Source: an uncultured Desulfobulbaceae bacterium
GTDB taxonomy: Bacteria; Desulfobacterota; Desulfobulbia; Desulfobulbales; Desulfobulbaceae
Length of the DNA stretch: 64,000 bases
NCBI GenBank assembly: GCA_947259225.1
Contig: CAMYLK010000005.1
Coordinates: 62,001 to 126,000, forward strand
Direction of reading: 5' to 3'
Below, piece after piece: positions 1 through 9,809 of this stretch (its first letter is position 1; the number at the start of each line of letters is the position of its first letter). The notes under the pieces were generated by a model, which did no database searches, was not told where the DNA came from, and saw only the letters and a list, made by a program, of their open reading frames with translations. A program made the translations under genes and the position numbers.

Positions 1-784
1 AACGATCCTGGTGGCTAACACCTCCAATATGCCTGTGGCAGCGAGGGAAGCATCAATTTATACTGCCGTAAGTATGGCCGAGTATTACCGTGATATGGGG
101 TACCATGTTCTTCTGCTGGCCGACAGCATTTCCCGTTGGGCGGAAGCGCTTCGGGAAATTTCATCGGCCCTGGAGGAAATGCCCGGTGAAGAAGGGTATC
201 CGACGTACCTCGCCTCAAGACTCTCGGGTTTCATGTCCCGGGCGGGAGTGGTGGAAACACTGAACGGCAAAATCGGCTCCCTCAGTATGGTGCTGTCCGT
301 ATCACCCCCCGGTGGTGATTTTACCGAGCCCACCACTCAAGCCTGTTTGAGAAATACAGGCACCTTTCTTATGCTCGATACCGATCTTGCGTATAGACGC
401 CATTTTCCGGCAATCAACTGGTCGCAGAGCTTTTCCCTGTATGATGCAGAGATGGCTGAGTTTTTCAGCAGGGAGATATCTCCGACCTGGTCGGACTTGA
501 AAAAACGTTGTCAGGCTCTGCTCAACAAGGAGGAGAAGCTCAGGGAAGTAGCGGAAATTGTCGGAGCGGAGGGCTTGCAGGATACGGATCGTTTGCTGAT
601 GTTTGTCGCTGAACAGATTCGCAGCACATTTTTATGCCAGAATTCATTTACCGAGGACGCATTTTCCCCTCCGGAATATACTTTTGAGCTCATTGAGAAA
701 TTAATCAACATATATGATTCTGGCATTGCCAGACTTGAAAAAAGTGAACCCCTTCCCGAAATTTTACAGGATATTGAGACATGA
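1..784 (+). CDS. atpA/ntpA: V/A-type ATP synthase subunit A, C-terminal part (truncated by window start)
   Basis: Translated sequence has the catalytic-subunit segment SMAEYYRDMGYHVLLLADSISRWAEALREIS...EEGYPTYLASRL; followed by subunits B and D. Confidence 0.93.
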   Translation, partial: TILVANTSNMPVAAREASIYTAVSMAEYYRDMGYHVLLLADSISRWAEALREISSALEEMPGEEGYPTYLASRLSGFMSRAGVVETLNGKIGSLSMVLSVSPPGGDFTEPTTQACLRNTGTFLMLDTDLAYRRHFPAINWSQSFSLYDAEMAEFFSREISPTWSDLKKRCQALLNKEEKLREVAEIVGAEGLQDTDRLLMFVAEQIRSTFLCQNSFTEDAFSPPEYTFELIEKLINIYDSGIARLEKSEPLPEILQDIET

Positions 785-2115
785 GGCTGGCTGATCATTT
801 ATATTCGACCATCGGCAGTGTGAGAAGCCAGCTTTTTTTTGTTGAAAAAGTTCAGCAGGCCAGGATGGGAGAGATTGTACGGGTAGTGTTTCCTGATGGC
901 CGGGAACTGGAAGGGGAGGTCCTGAAAATAGATCACGAGACGGTCCTGGTCCAGATTTTCGGTGACTGCAGCGGAATGGACAGGAAAAGCTCGACCATAA
1001 TTTTCAGTGACAATCTCAAGCAGACACCTCTCTCCCCCAGGATGCTCAATCGGATTTACAATGGTTCCTTTCGTCCCATGGACGATAAGCCTCTTTTTGT
1101 GCCTGACAAATGGCAGCCGGCAACAGGTTATCCCATGAATCCGACGAAGAGAGGTCGGCCGCAGGAATTTATTGAAACCGGACTGTCATCGATCGACGGT
1201 CTGAATACCTTGGTCAAGGGACAGAAACTCCCGGTTTTTTCCTGCGCAGGTCTCCCGGCCAAGGAGATTGTTGGCCGGATTCTCCGTAATTCGAGGATGA
1301 GTGGTAATCAGGCTGATTTTGCCGTCATTTTTATCGCCCTTGGGCTTACCCACCATGAATACTCGTTTTACATGCGTACCCTGGAGCAGATGAGCTCCAA
1401 TTTTGTGGCCTTTATTAACCTGGCCGAAGACTCGGTAGTGGAACGATTGCTTGCCCCGCGTTTCGGCTTAACCACGGCTGAATATCTGGCGTATGAAAAA
1501 GGGATGGATACCCTGGTAATTATCGCCGATATCACCAATTATTGCGACGCCCTCAGGGAACTGTCCATGGCACGGGAAGAGCTGCCCGGCAGAAGAGGAT
1601 ATCCCGGTTATATGTACTCCGACCTGGCTTCTCTTTTTGAAAGGGCCGGCCGTGTAACAGGTCTTCCCGGCTCCGTGACCATGCTTCCCGTCATAACCAT
1701 GCCCGAAGATGACATAACCCATCCTATACCTGACTTAACAGGTTATATTACAGAAGGGCAGATCGTATTAAGCAGGGAGCTCCACCAGCAGGGCATTTTT
1801 CCTCCTGTTGACATTCTTCCCAGCCTTTCGAGACTCATGCAGAAGGGGATCGGCAAGGGTGTAACCAGGGCAGACCATCGTGAAGTGGCTAACAGGCTCT
1901 ATGCGTATTATGCCCGGGGAATTGATCTCCGTGGCCTGGAGGCTATTGTCGGCCGTGAAGGGTTGTCGGAAGGTGATAGGATTGTTCTTGACTTTGCCGA
2001 TGCCTTTGAGGGTGAATTCGTGCATCAGGACCAACGCCGTTGTATTGATGAAACACTCGACTGCGGCCTGGAGCTGTTGTCCCGTTTTACCCACACTTCA
2101 GAGAACATTGTTTAA
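781..2115 (+). CDS. atpB/ntpB: V/A-type ATP synthase subunit B
   Basis: Full-length B-subunit-like sequence (RELPGRRGYPGYMYSDLASLFERAGR); ATGA overlap with subunit A. Confidence 0.95.
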   Translation: MRLADHLYSTIGSVRSQLFFVEKVQQARMGEIVRVVFPDGRELEGEVLKIDHETVLVQIFGDCSGMDRKSSTIIFSDNLKQTPLSPRMLNRIYNGSFRPMDDKPLFVPDKWQPATGYPMNPTKRGRPQEFIETGLSSIDGLNTLVKGQKLPVFSCAGLPAKEIVGRILRNSRMSGNQADFAVIFIALGLTHHEYSFYMRTLEQMSSNFVAFINLAEDSVVERLLAPRFGLTTAEYLAYEKGMDTLVIIADITNYCDALRELSMAREELPGRRGYPGYMYSDLASLFERAGRVTGLPGSVTMLPVITMPEDDITHPIPDLTGYITEGQIVLSRELHQQGIFPPVDILPSLSRLMQKGIGKGVTRADHREVANRLYAYYARGIDLRGLEAIVGREGLSEGDRIVLDFADAFEGEFVHQDQRRCIDETLDCGLELLSRFTHTSENIV

Positions 2116-2155
2116 CTGGGGAATATTTTGCTGGATTAAATAAATAGAGCCGGTC

Positions 2156-2803
2156 ATGATCCATCCTAATCGAACCTATCTGCTGCAGCTGAAACAGAAA
2201 CAGTCTGCTGTCAGCGGCAGCCTGAAAATCCTCAAGGCCCGTCGCCAGGCTCTGCTGCTCGAATTTCTCGCCTCGGTCCGCCCTTTTCTCAAGTCACGAC
2301 AGCAGATCAAAGGTTTGTATTCCCGTGCCCTTCGGCAGTTGCATTTCACACTTGGCAATGAAGGAGAACTGACTGTGGCCTCCATTGCGATGATCAACAA
2401 ACGAGACGGGTCGCTTGGTATTAAGGAGAAAAATATTCTGGGGGTCAGGTATTACGATGTTGATCAGCCAACAGGAATCCGGAGGCAGGTGGATGAAAGG
2501 AACTATGATTTTACTGCTGTCAACAGTCATATGGAAGAGGGAATGTATCTTTTCGAGTCTCTGGTTGAGGCGATGCTCAGCCTTGCTGCCTTTGAAACCA
2601 AAGTCAGGAGACTGGGAGAGGAGATTCTCAGAGTTTCACGCCGGGCAAGGGTTCTTGAGGAACGGGTTCTTCCCGATCTGTTTCGGAAAATAAGGGCAAC
2701 GGGCCAGTACATTGGTGAAAGGGAACGCGAAGAATATTTCCGGCTCAAAAAATTCAAGAATATTCAGGATGAAACAAGATCTGGAAGACAGGTCGGGAGT
2801 TAA
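2156..2803 (+). CDS. atpD/ntpD: V/A-type ATP synthase subunit D
   Basis: Coiled-coil subunit D-like protein (RRARVLEERVLPDLFRKIR), after subunit B. Confidence 0.9.
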   Translation: MIHPNRTYLLQLKQKQSAVSGSLKILKARRQALLLEFLASVRPFLKSRQQIKGLYSRALRQLHFTLGNEGELTVASIAMINKRDGSLGIKEKNILGVRYYDVDQPTGIRRQVDERNYDFTAVNSHMEEGMYLFESLVEAMLSLAAFETKVRRLGEEILRVSRRARVLEERVLPDLFRKIRATGQYIGEREREEYFRLKKFKNIQDETRSGRQVGS

Positions 2804-2821
2804 CATGTGTTAATGGGGAGG

Positions 2822-2863
2822 GAGAAGCGCGGTTTATATGAAGGAGGGGAAACCGCGCTTCTC
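2822..2863 (+). terminator. 14-bp stem-loop after V-ATPase subunit D
   Basis: GAGAAGCGCGGTTT (2822-2835) pairs perfectly with AAACCGCGCTTCTC (2850-2863); no long T-run. Confidence 0.6.
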
Positions 2864-2980
2864 TGTATGGAGATTGAAAATCTTGATCTCTGTAATCAAG
2901 ATACAATTTTGTAACTAGGTTGTCAACCAAAAGAAGAAATATTTTCTAAAAAAATACAGCTGAAAAAAACAGGAACAAAC

Positions 2981-3010
2981 TAAAGCCGACCGGCACACCA
3001 GCCGGCTTTA
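2981..3010 (-). terminator. Putative terminator hairpin downstream of the DUF2892 gene
   Basis: TAAAGCCG...CGGCTTTA inverted repeat, then T-rich sequence on the minus strand. Confidence 0.45.
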
Positions 3011-3027
3011 TGGAGGAGATAACGAAT

Positions 3028-3267
3028 TTAATTCTGCAGCTGTCTGGTTTCAGGTACTCCGAATTTTTTCAGTATTACGCCCATTGGGCAGAATTTTGAA
3101 AAACCGTACTGCAAAAGGTTAGCCCCTACAAAGGCGGTGAACCAGAGCCAGTATTTACTCATGAAGATGGGACTGGCTTCCACGCCAAGTGCAAGGCTGA
3201 GCAGGATAAATGATCCTGCGAAAACGTGAATGAGGTCATTAACTGTCATTATTTTTTCTCCGTGCAA
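3028..3267 (-). CDS. DUF2892-like (YgaP-type) small membrane protein
   Basis: 79 aa, two hydrophobic segments, FSKFCPMGVILKKFGV ending typical of the family. Confidence 0.65.
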   Translation of the reverse strand: MHGEKIMTVNDLIHVFAGSFILLSLALGVEASPIFMSKYWLWFTAFVGANLLQYGFSKFCPMGVILKKFGVPETRQLQN

Positions 3268-3300
3268 GATATTTTTGTAGACTTGTTGTTTTTTAAAAAT

Positions 3301-3594
3301 TTATTCTTCCTCGGGAAGACAGAAAAGGTCACGCAGGGACTTAATCAGTTCTGTCACCCTCTCGTCGGCGATTCGGTTATAAATGAAGTTTGAATCCTTG
3401 TGGAAATCAATTATTCCCTGGTTCCTCAGTATGCTTAAATGCTGGGAAACATTGGCGTGGGTGGTCTGGACTTCGTCCCTTATATCTCCCACGCTCATCT
3501 CTTTTTCCTGGAGCAGGCAGAGAATTTTCAGCCTGATGGGATGAGAGATTGATTTCAGCAGGTTTGATATGTTTTCTATTTCCTGATACTGCAT
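3301..3594 (-). CDS. ArsR-family winged-helix transcriptional regulator
   Basis: SHPIRLKILCLLQEKEMSVGDIRDEVQTTHANVSQHLSILRNQGII. Confidence 0.88.
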   Translation of the reverse strand: MQYQEIENISNLLKSISHPIRLKILCLLQEKEMSVGDIRDEVQTTHANVSQHLSILRNQGIIDFHKDSNFIYNRIADERVTELIKSLRDLFCLPEEE

Positions 3595-3726
3595 GTGAAA
3601 TTAATTGTATCCGATTAATGTACAAACATTTATCGATTCTGTTTTTCCGATGTGTAAGTTTTTCATTATTTAATTTAATTCTAAAATAGATTTCGTCAAG
3701 TATTCTTTGACGGTAACTGTAAATAA

Positions 3727-4218
3727 TTATTCCTTAGGGAACTTGATGATCTCGTTTTTGGGAAAGAGCTTCAAGTAAAGATAAACACCCAGACCGATCA
3801 TGCCCAAGTTGATCAGAATATCCGGCATTATTCTGTTATGCGGGTAAACGATGAGTGCAAGTCCTGTTAAAACGACGAGAAACTGGTACCCGGTCCGATG
3901 AAACAGGAAAAGTTCTCTGAGGATATAAAAATTAATTGTTGGAACGATAAACAACGCCAACAGATACAAGCCGACACCTCCCACAGAGATGGTGTCCGCA
4001 ACGCCCAATAGTAGTTTGATTGTCATCGCCAGGAGGACAATGCCGAGGAAAAGATTTATCCACATGTATTTACGGCGTCGGCTAAGAGTGGATTTGTTAT
4101 TGAGAAAAAAAATGAGCCTAGCACGGGAGGTCGGATTGTCGAATTTGGTAAAGATCGATGGTTTGCTCTCGCCGTTTTGCAGCATTGCATCGATCTGCTT
4201 CTCAAGGGAGTCTGCCAT
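3727..4218 (-). CDS. Hypothetical multi-pass membrane protein
   Basis: 163 aa ORF with four hydrophobic segments; no family recognised. Confidence 0.6.
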   Translation of the reverse strand: MADSLEKQIDAMLQNGESKPSIFTKFDNPTSRARLIFFLNNKSTLSRRRKYMWINLFLGIVLLAMTIKLLLGVADTISVGGVGLYLLALFIVPTINFYILRELFLFHRTGYQFLVVLTGLALIVYPHNRIMPDILINLGMIGLGVYLYLKLFPKNEIIKFPKE

Positions 4219-4481
4219 GCTTTATCCTTTTATTAGTGGTTCGGTATTAAATTATGAGCATTAAATAGAAATATTATTTATATTTTCAGATACTCTATCT
4301 TGACATGAACTTCAACAAAGGTACACTGTATTTTGTACGTGTGGTTGACTCATGACAGTTGATAACACTTGACAAAACTTTACGACAATATTAGGGCAAT
4401 CGTGTGGCATATTTTTATGTCACATTGTGGGAGTCGATGGCAGGGCCATGATGAAACTTTTAATAAGAGAAGGAGAGAGTT

Positions 4482-6476
4482 ATGGGCGGGACTGAAGAAA
4501 AAATCACAAGTTTGTCAACGGAAGGACGGGTATTTCAGCCACCATCTGAGGGCAAAGAACATGCATATGTGAAGAGCATGGAGGAGTACGAAGCCCATTA
4601 TAAACGCTCCATGGAAGACCCTGAAGGTTATTGGGGAGACCGGGCCGAAGAGCTTCTGACCTGGGATAAAAAATGGGACAAGGTCCTCGATGCCGATCTC
4701 CACAAACCAGAAATAAACTGGTTTGTTAACGGCAAGCTCAATATCTCCGCCAATTGCCTGGATCGTCATCTGACCAATGGCCGGCGTAACAAGGCCGCGA
4801 TTATCTGGCAGGGCGAGCCAAATGAGGATGTCAGGGTCTACACCTATCAAATGTTGCATACCGAAGTATGCCGGGCTGCCAATATGCTCAAAAAAATGGG
4901 TGTAAAAAAAGGAGACAGGGTTTCTGTCTATCTGCCGATGATCCCGGAGCTAGCTATTACTCTGCTGGCCTGTACCAGGATTGGTGCCGCTCATAGTGTT
5001 GTCTTTGCAGGCTTCTCTGCCCAGGCCCTGATGAGCCGTATTCAGGACTGCGAGGCCAAGGTGCTTGTTACTGCCGACGCAGTTATCAGGGCTGGCAAAA
5101 CTATACCCTTGAAACCAAACGCCGACGTCGCTCTAGCCGAAGCCCCCAGTGTTGAAAAATGTATCGTGGTTAAACGCGGCGGCAATGATGTTCCTATGGA
5201 TGACAGCCGCGATCTCTGGTGGCACGATGCTATCAATGCCGAAGGCATAACCGACAAGTGTGAGCCGGAGAGCATGGATGCCGAGGATCTGAGTTTTATC
5301 CTCTACACCAGCGGCAGCACCGGCACACCCAAGGGTGTTGTCCACACCACCGGCGGCTACCTGACCTATGCCGCCCACACCTGCCAGATGGTCTTCGACA
5401 TGAAGGACGACGATGTCTTCTGGTGTACGGCCGACATCGGTTGGATAACCGGTCATACTTATATTCTCTATGGTCCGCTGGCCCTGGGTGCAACCTCGCT
5501 GATGTTCGAAGGCGTGCCCTCTTATCCGGACACTGCCCGTTTCTGGCAGATCTGCGAAAAATTCAAAGTAAACACATTCTATACCGCTCCCACTGTTATC
5601 CGGGCTCTCATGCGTGATGGTGTTGAACCAACCCAGAGATACGACCTCTCCAGCCTGCGCTTACTCGGCTCAGTCGGCGAACCTATCAACCCTGAAGCGT
5701 GGATGTGGTACAACGACAATATTGGCAAGGGCAAACTGCCGATCGTCGATACCTGGTGGCAGACTGAGACCGGCGGGATTATGATCTCCGCCCTTCCCTA
5801 CGCCACTCCGACCAAACCAGGCTCAGCCACCCGGCCTCTACCCGGTATTGACGCCGCTATCGTTAACGATGAAGGCAAACCGGCCGCCGAGAACGAAGGC
5901 GGTCGCCTGATCATCAAAAAACCATGGCCGGGCATGCTGCGCGGAGTCTATAAGAATCCGGCACGCTTCAAGAAAACCTATTTTGAGAAATTCCCTGGCA
6001 TATACGATCCGGAAGATGGAGCCCGTTGCGATGAAGACGGTTATTTCTGGATTATGGGCAGGCTTGATGACGTTATCAACGTTTCCGGCCATCGCCTCGG
6101 CACCGCCGAGATCGAATCGGCCCTGGTCGCCCATCCGGACGTGGCCGAAGCATCCGTAGTCGGTGCTCCACACGAGATCAAGGGACAGACGATCTATGCC
6201 TATGTCACACCTATGGGTGGTGTTGAAGGTTCTCCTGAACTGCGAGCCGCTCTGGTCAAACATGTCCGGGCAGAGATCGGCCCCATCGCCACCCCGGAAT
6301 TTATCCAGTGGGCCGAAGGTCTGCCCAAGACCAGAAGCGGCAAGATCATGCGCCGTATCCTTCGCAAGATCGCCGCCGGTATGACCGAAGAGCACGATTT
6401 CGGCGACACCTCAACACTGGCTGATCCATCTGTCGTTGTCAGCCTGGTTGAAGGTTCGAAGGAGTTCGTTAAGTAA
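4482..6476 (+). CDS. acs: Acetyl-CoA synthetase (acetate-CoA ligase)
   Basis: [25 protein letters not shown]-binding motif; [25 protein letters not shown]-terminus; GGAG RBS upstream. Confidence 0.97.
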   Translation: MGGTEEKITSLSTEGRVFQPPSEGKEHAYVKSMEEYEAHYKRSMEDPEGYWGDRAEELLTWDKKWDKVLDADLHKPEINWFVNGKLNISANCLDRHLTNGRRNKAAIIWQGEPNEDVRVYTYQMLHTEVCRAANMLKKMGVKKGDRVSVYLPMIPELAITLLACTRIGAAHSVVFAGFSAQALMSRIQDCEAKVLVTADAVIRAGKTIPLKPNADVALAEAPSVEKCIVVKRGGNDVPMDDSRDLWWHDAINAEGITDKCEPESMDAEDLSFILYTSGSTGTPKGVVHTTGGYLTYAAHTCQMVFDMKDDDVFWCTADIGWITGHTYILYGPLALGATSLMFEGVPSYPDTARFWQICEKFKVNTFYTAPTVIRALMRDGVEPTQRYDLSSLRLLGSVGEPINPEAWMWYNDNIGKGKLPIVDTWWQTETGGIMISALPYATPTKPGSATRPLPGIDAAIVNDEGKPAAENEGGRLIIKKPWPGMLRGVYKNPARFKKTYFEKFPGIYDPEDGARCDEDGYFWIMGRLDDVINVSGHRLGTAEIESALVAHPDVAEASVVGAPHEIKGQTIYAYVTPMGGVEGSPELRAALVKHVRAEIGPIATPEFIQWAEGLPKTRSGKIMRRILRKIAAGMTEEHDFGDTSTLADPSVVVSLVEGSKEFVK

Positions 6477-6566
6477 GAGCTATGACGATAGGGCCGGAAT
6501 ATGAGAATGGTCCTGAAATTATTGAAAACTGTAAAATGTCGCTCCAAGCAGTGACGTAAATCGAAC

Positions 6567-6600
6567 AGGCAGGGCTCCATCAGGTGTCCTGCCTTTTTTG
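6567..6600 (+). terminator. Rho-independent terminator after acs
   Basis: AGGCAGG (6567-6573)/CCTGCCT (6588-6594) followed by TTTTTT. Confidence 0.75.
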
Positions 6601-6616
6601 TCTTGCGGAGAAAGAA

Positions 6617-8545
6617 ATGGCTGCTAATAATGGTGTTCATAGTGTCGCGCCGGAAGTAGTTGTGGATTTTTTAAAGGAGGTCATGCCGTTTAACGGGCTT
6701 GATGCCGATACCTTAAATAACCTGGCCCGCCACTGTACCATCGATTTTTTCCCAAAAGGAGTCCATCTTTTAAAAGCAGGTGAAACAGAAATCACCCATC
6801 TTTACCTTATCCAGCGGGGAGGGGTGAAAACGTTTATCACCGACGAAGAAGGCGTGATCACCCTCAAGGACTATCGCGGCGAAGGTTCTGTTTTCGGGGC
6901 GCTGGGGATCATCCGGGGGACTCCGGCAAATCTGGATGTTGAAACCGTAGAGGACACCTTTTGTTTTCTGTTGCCGCGAGATGTCTTTCTCAAACTGATA
7001 AATGATCAGCCCGGTTTTGCTCAGTATTACCTGAAAACTTTTTCAGACAAGGTTGTGGCTACAGCCTACACAGAACTTCGCCGGCACAAATGGACGAGTC
7101 GCGGTGAAGAGAGCATGTATCTGTTTTCCTGTCGGGCGGGTGACCTGGTAAAGACCATACGCATGGTCGACGCCAACCTTCCCGTTCAGAAGTGTGCTCA
7201 GGAAATGGCAAAATACAAGGTGGGGTCCCTGCTCATTCACGAGCATAATAATCCGGAGAAGATTGTCGGCATCATCACTGACAGGGACCTGCGCATAAAA
7301 GTGCTGGCCCGGGGACTCGATTATACTGTACCCGTGAAGGAGATAATGTCTTCCCCTGTTCAGAAGGTTCTTTCCGGTACTATCTGTTTTGATCTTCTCC
7401 TTAAAATGATGTCATCCGGCACCCACCATCTTGCTGTGGAGCGGGGTGACAAAATAATAGGGGTCATTACATCGCATGATATCATGCTCCACCAGGGGCA
7501 TTCTCCATATTATCTGTTTAAAGAGATCGTCTCCCAGGATACATTTCAGGGATTATATCCGTTATCCCAGAAAATTCCGGAGATGATCCGCAGTCTTATA
7601 AGGGAGGGTGGTAAGGCTGGGAACATTACGCAGATGATAGCTGTTCTCAACGATCATATTCTGGAAAAGCTTCTGGAGATGCTGCATGAGGAGATGGGCC
7701 CTCCGCCGGTCGACTACTGCTGGCTACTGTTGGGAAGTGAGGGCCGCAGGGAACAGACATTCAGGACTGACCAGGATAATGCCATTATCTATGAAGATCC
7801 TGTCAATGAAAAACAGAAAAAGGAGGTGGAATCCTATTTTTCTGAATTTGCCCGTCGGGCAATTGACCACCTTGTGAATTGTGGTTATCCGCTGTGCCCG
7901 GGGGAAATAATGGCCAGGAATCCAAAATGGTGTCAGCCGTTTTCCACCTGGTGCAGTTATTTTGAAAGATGGATATCTGCTCCTGATCCTGAAGAATTGC
8001 TGAATGTCATGATTTTTTTTGATTTTCGGGCAGGCTATGGAACCATGTCTCTGGCGGAAAAATTACGGGACCACCTGATCAGTTATTCCAAAAGGCAGGA
8101 AATATATCTCATGCATCTTGCTAAGGAGTGTATGATGAGTCGTCCTCCTCTTTCTTTTTTCAAGACATTTATTGTCGAGAGGGACGGAGAGCACAAAAAC
8201 ACCCTTGATATTAAGCGCCAGGGGTTAACTCCTTTTGTAAACTACGCCAGGGTTATGGGGTTGAAACACGGTGTAAAGGAAACCAATACTCTTGCCAGGA
8301 TGGATGTGCTGAAGGAAGATGGTCATATTTCTACAGATCTCTGGGCTGCAGCCCAAGAAGGATATGAGCTGCAGATGCAGATTCGCCTTGTCCATCAACT
8401 TTATCAGCTTGAAAAGGGTTTGATCCCGGATAATTACATAAATCCTGCCCATCTTACAGAAGTGGAAAAACGGATGCTCAAAGACGCGTTCTCGATTATC
8501 GAGAGATTGCAGGCAAACCTGAAAACCCTGTTTCCGGTAGTGTGA
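6617..8545 (+). CDS. cNMP-binding/CBS-domain protein with DUF294-type putative nucleotidyltransferase domain
   Basis: N-terminal cNMP-binding domain, two CBS repeats (GIITDRDLRIKVLA; GVITSHDIMLHQ), LLLGSEGRREQTFRTDQDNAIIYED. Start set at internal ATG 6617, because the longer ORF start lies inside the terminator. Confidence 0.88.
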   Translation: MAANNGVHSVAPEVVVDFLKEVMPFNGLDADTLNNLARHCTIDFFPKGVHLLKAGETEITHLYLIQRGGVKTFITDEEGVITLKDYRGEGSVFGALGIIRGTPANLDVETVEDTFCFLLPRDVFLKLINDQPGFAQYYLKTFSDKVVATAYTELRRHKWTSRGEESMYLFSCRAGDLVKTIRMVDANLPVQKCAQEMAKYKVGSLLIHEHNNPEKIVGIITDRDLRIKVLARGLDYTVPVKEIMSSPVQKVLSGTICFDLLLKMMSSGTHHLAVERGDKIIGVITSHDIMLHQGHSPYYLFKEIVSQDTFQGLYPLSQKIPEMIRSLIREGGKAGNITQMIAVLNDHILEKLLEMLHEEMGPPPVDYCWLLLGSEGRREQTFRTDQDNAIIYEDPVNEKQKKEVESYFSEFARRAIDHLVNCGYPLCPGEIMARNPKWCQPFSTWCSYFERWISAPDPEELLNVMIFFDFRAGYGTMSLAEKLRDHLISYSKRQEIYLMHLAKECMMSRPPLSFFKTFIVERDGEHKNTLDIKRQGLTPFVNYARVMGLKHGVKETNTLARMDVLKEDGHISTDLWAAAQEGYELQMQIRLVHQLYQLEKGLIPDNYINPAHLTEVEKRMLKDAFSIIERLQANLKTLFPVV

Positions 8546-9261
8546 CGATGCCGAGCTGGCTGAAACCGCAGGACTGGTTTAGAAAACCGCATCCCATCCT
8601 CAGGCAGAACAAAGAATTTTTTGAAAATTTCGACCAGTCAAGACCTCTTTCAGAATATACTTTTGTCGTCTGTGATACAGAACTTACTGGATTGAATAAA
8701 CGGCAGGATGAAATTATTTCGATCGGTGCCGTGAAAATAATCAATCTTCGCCTTGAACTAAGCGAAACCTATCACCAGTATATCCGTCCACAGAATCTCG
8801 AACATACGGAATCTACCCTGGTGCACCGGATAACGCCGGAGCAGCTCCGTAAAATGCCATCAATCGAAGACGTTTTGCCTGGATTTATACAATATTGTGG
8901 AGATGCTCTTTTGGTTGGGCATTATGTATCTCTGGATATAACTTTTTTGAACAGGTTTGCCCTTGAGACCCTGGGCGGTGCTCTTTCCAATCCGAGCGTA
9001 GATACAATGCGCCTCGCCAAAGGGTACAAGGAGGCAAAATTCATGGAAAGTCATGGTCACACCAACCTGTCGACTTCATACAATCTTAATGATTTGACCC
9101 GGGAGTTCAACCTGCCGGAATTTAAGCCCCATGATGCGCTGGAGGATGCGATACAGACAGCCTATCTCTTTCTTTTTCTTGTAAAAAAAATGAAAAGCGG
9201 GAAAATAAGGACCCTGAAGGATTTGTATCAGGCCGGGAGGATAGTCGGATTAATGTATTAA
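8542..9261 (+). CDS. DnaQ-like 3'-5' exonuclease
   Basis: FVVCDTELTGLNKRQDEIISIGAV (ExoI), HDALEDAIQTAYLF (ExoIII); overlaps the upstream gene. Confidence 0.85.
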   Translation: MTMPSWLKPQDWFRKPHPILRQNKEFFENFDQSRPLSEYTFVVCDTELTGLNKRQDEIISIGAVKIINLRLELSETYHQYIRPQNLEHTESTLVHRITPEQLRKMPSIEDVLPGFIQYCGDALLVGHYVSLDITFLNRFALETLGGALSNPSVDTMRLAKGYKEAKFMESHGHTNLSTSYNLNDLTREFNLPEFKPHDALEDAIQTAYLFLFLVKKMKSGKIRTLKDLYQAGRIVGLMY

Positions 9262-9456
9262 AGTATGTGAAAATCAGTCAATTTCTGGTATTATTGCTAA
9301 CTCTTTAATAACTATATGGATAACTGAATGTTGTTTGGTAACCTGCATTATAATCCTTGACAGTTTTTCTGGCAAATTGCATAATTCATTAATTTGCAGC
9401 TTGCAATTTAGCATCCATATGTGCTACAGAGTGGTAGGGCCAGAAGGAGTTCACCC

Positions 9457-9484
9457 AAAAAAACCTTAAGGTTGAGGTTTTTTT
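9457..9484 (+). promoter_or_regulatory. Possible leader terminator/attenuator upstream of the symporter operon
   Basis: AAAAAAACCT (9457-9466) and AGGTTTTTTT (9475-9484) form a 10-bp stem ending in a U-run; the overlapping palindrome ACCTTAAGGT could compete. Confidence 0.4.
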
Positions 9485-9546
9485 CTTTGTTTCACTTGGG
9501 AAAAGAAGGAGGTTCTTTCCCGCCAAACAATGAGGAGGAGGAGATT

Positions 9547-9798
9547 ATGAGTGATCTTAGTGGGTACTGGGCAGAAAACGTCCGATTGATTATCGGTTGT
9601 CTTATTGTCTGGTTCGTTGTTTCATACGGGTTCGGCATTTTGCTGGTTCATCCGTTGAACAGCATTTCAATCGCCGGTTATGACCTCGGCTTCTGGTTCG
9701 CCCAGCAGGGTTCCATGTACATTTTTGTTGCCCTGATTTTCTTCTACGCGGCTAAAATGAATACGCTTGACAAAAAATACAACGTCCAAGAAGACTAA
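9547..9798 (+). CDS. DUF4212 small subunit of Na+/solute symporter
   Basis: YWAENVRLIIGCLIVWFVVSYGFGILLVHPLN...GFWFAQQGSMYIFVALIFFYA; start taken at the ATG after GAGGAGGAG. Confidence 0.9.
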   Translation: MSDLSGYWAENVRLIIGCLIVWFVVSYGFGILLVHPLNSISIAGYDLGFWFAQQGSMYIFVALIFFYAAKMNTLDKKYNVQED

Positions 9799-9809
9799 GG
9801 GGGAAAAGA

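Noticed and set aside
4515-6640. Several minus-strand ORFs (e.g. 5838-6395, 5133-5456) opposite acs
   Set aside because: Antisense shadows of a strongly conserved coding sequence.
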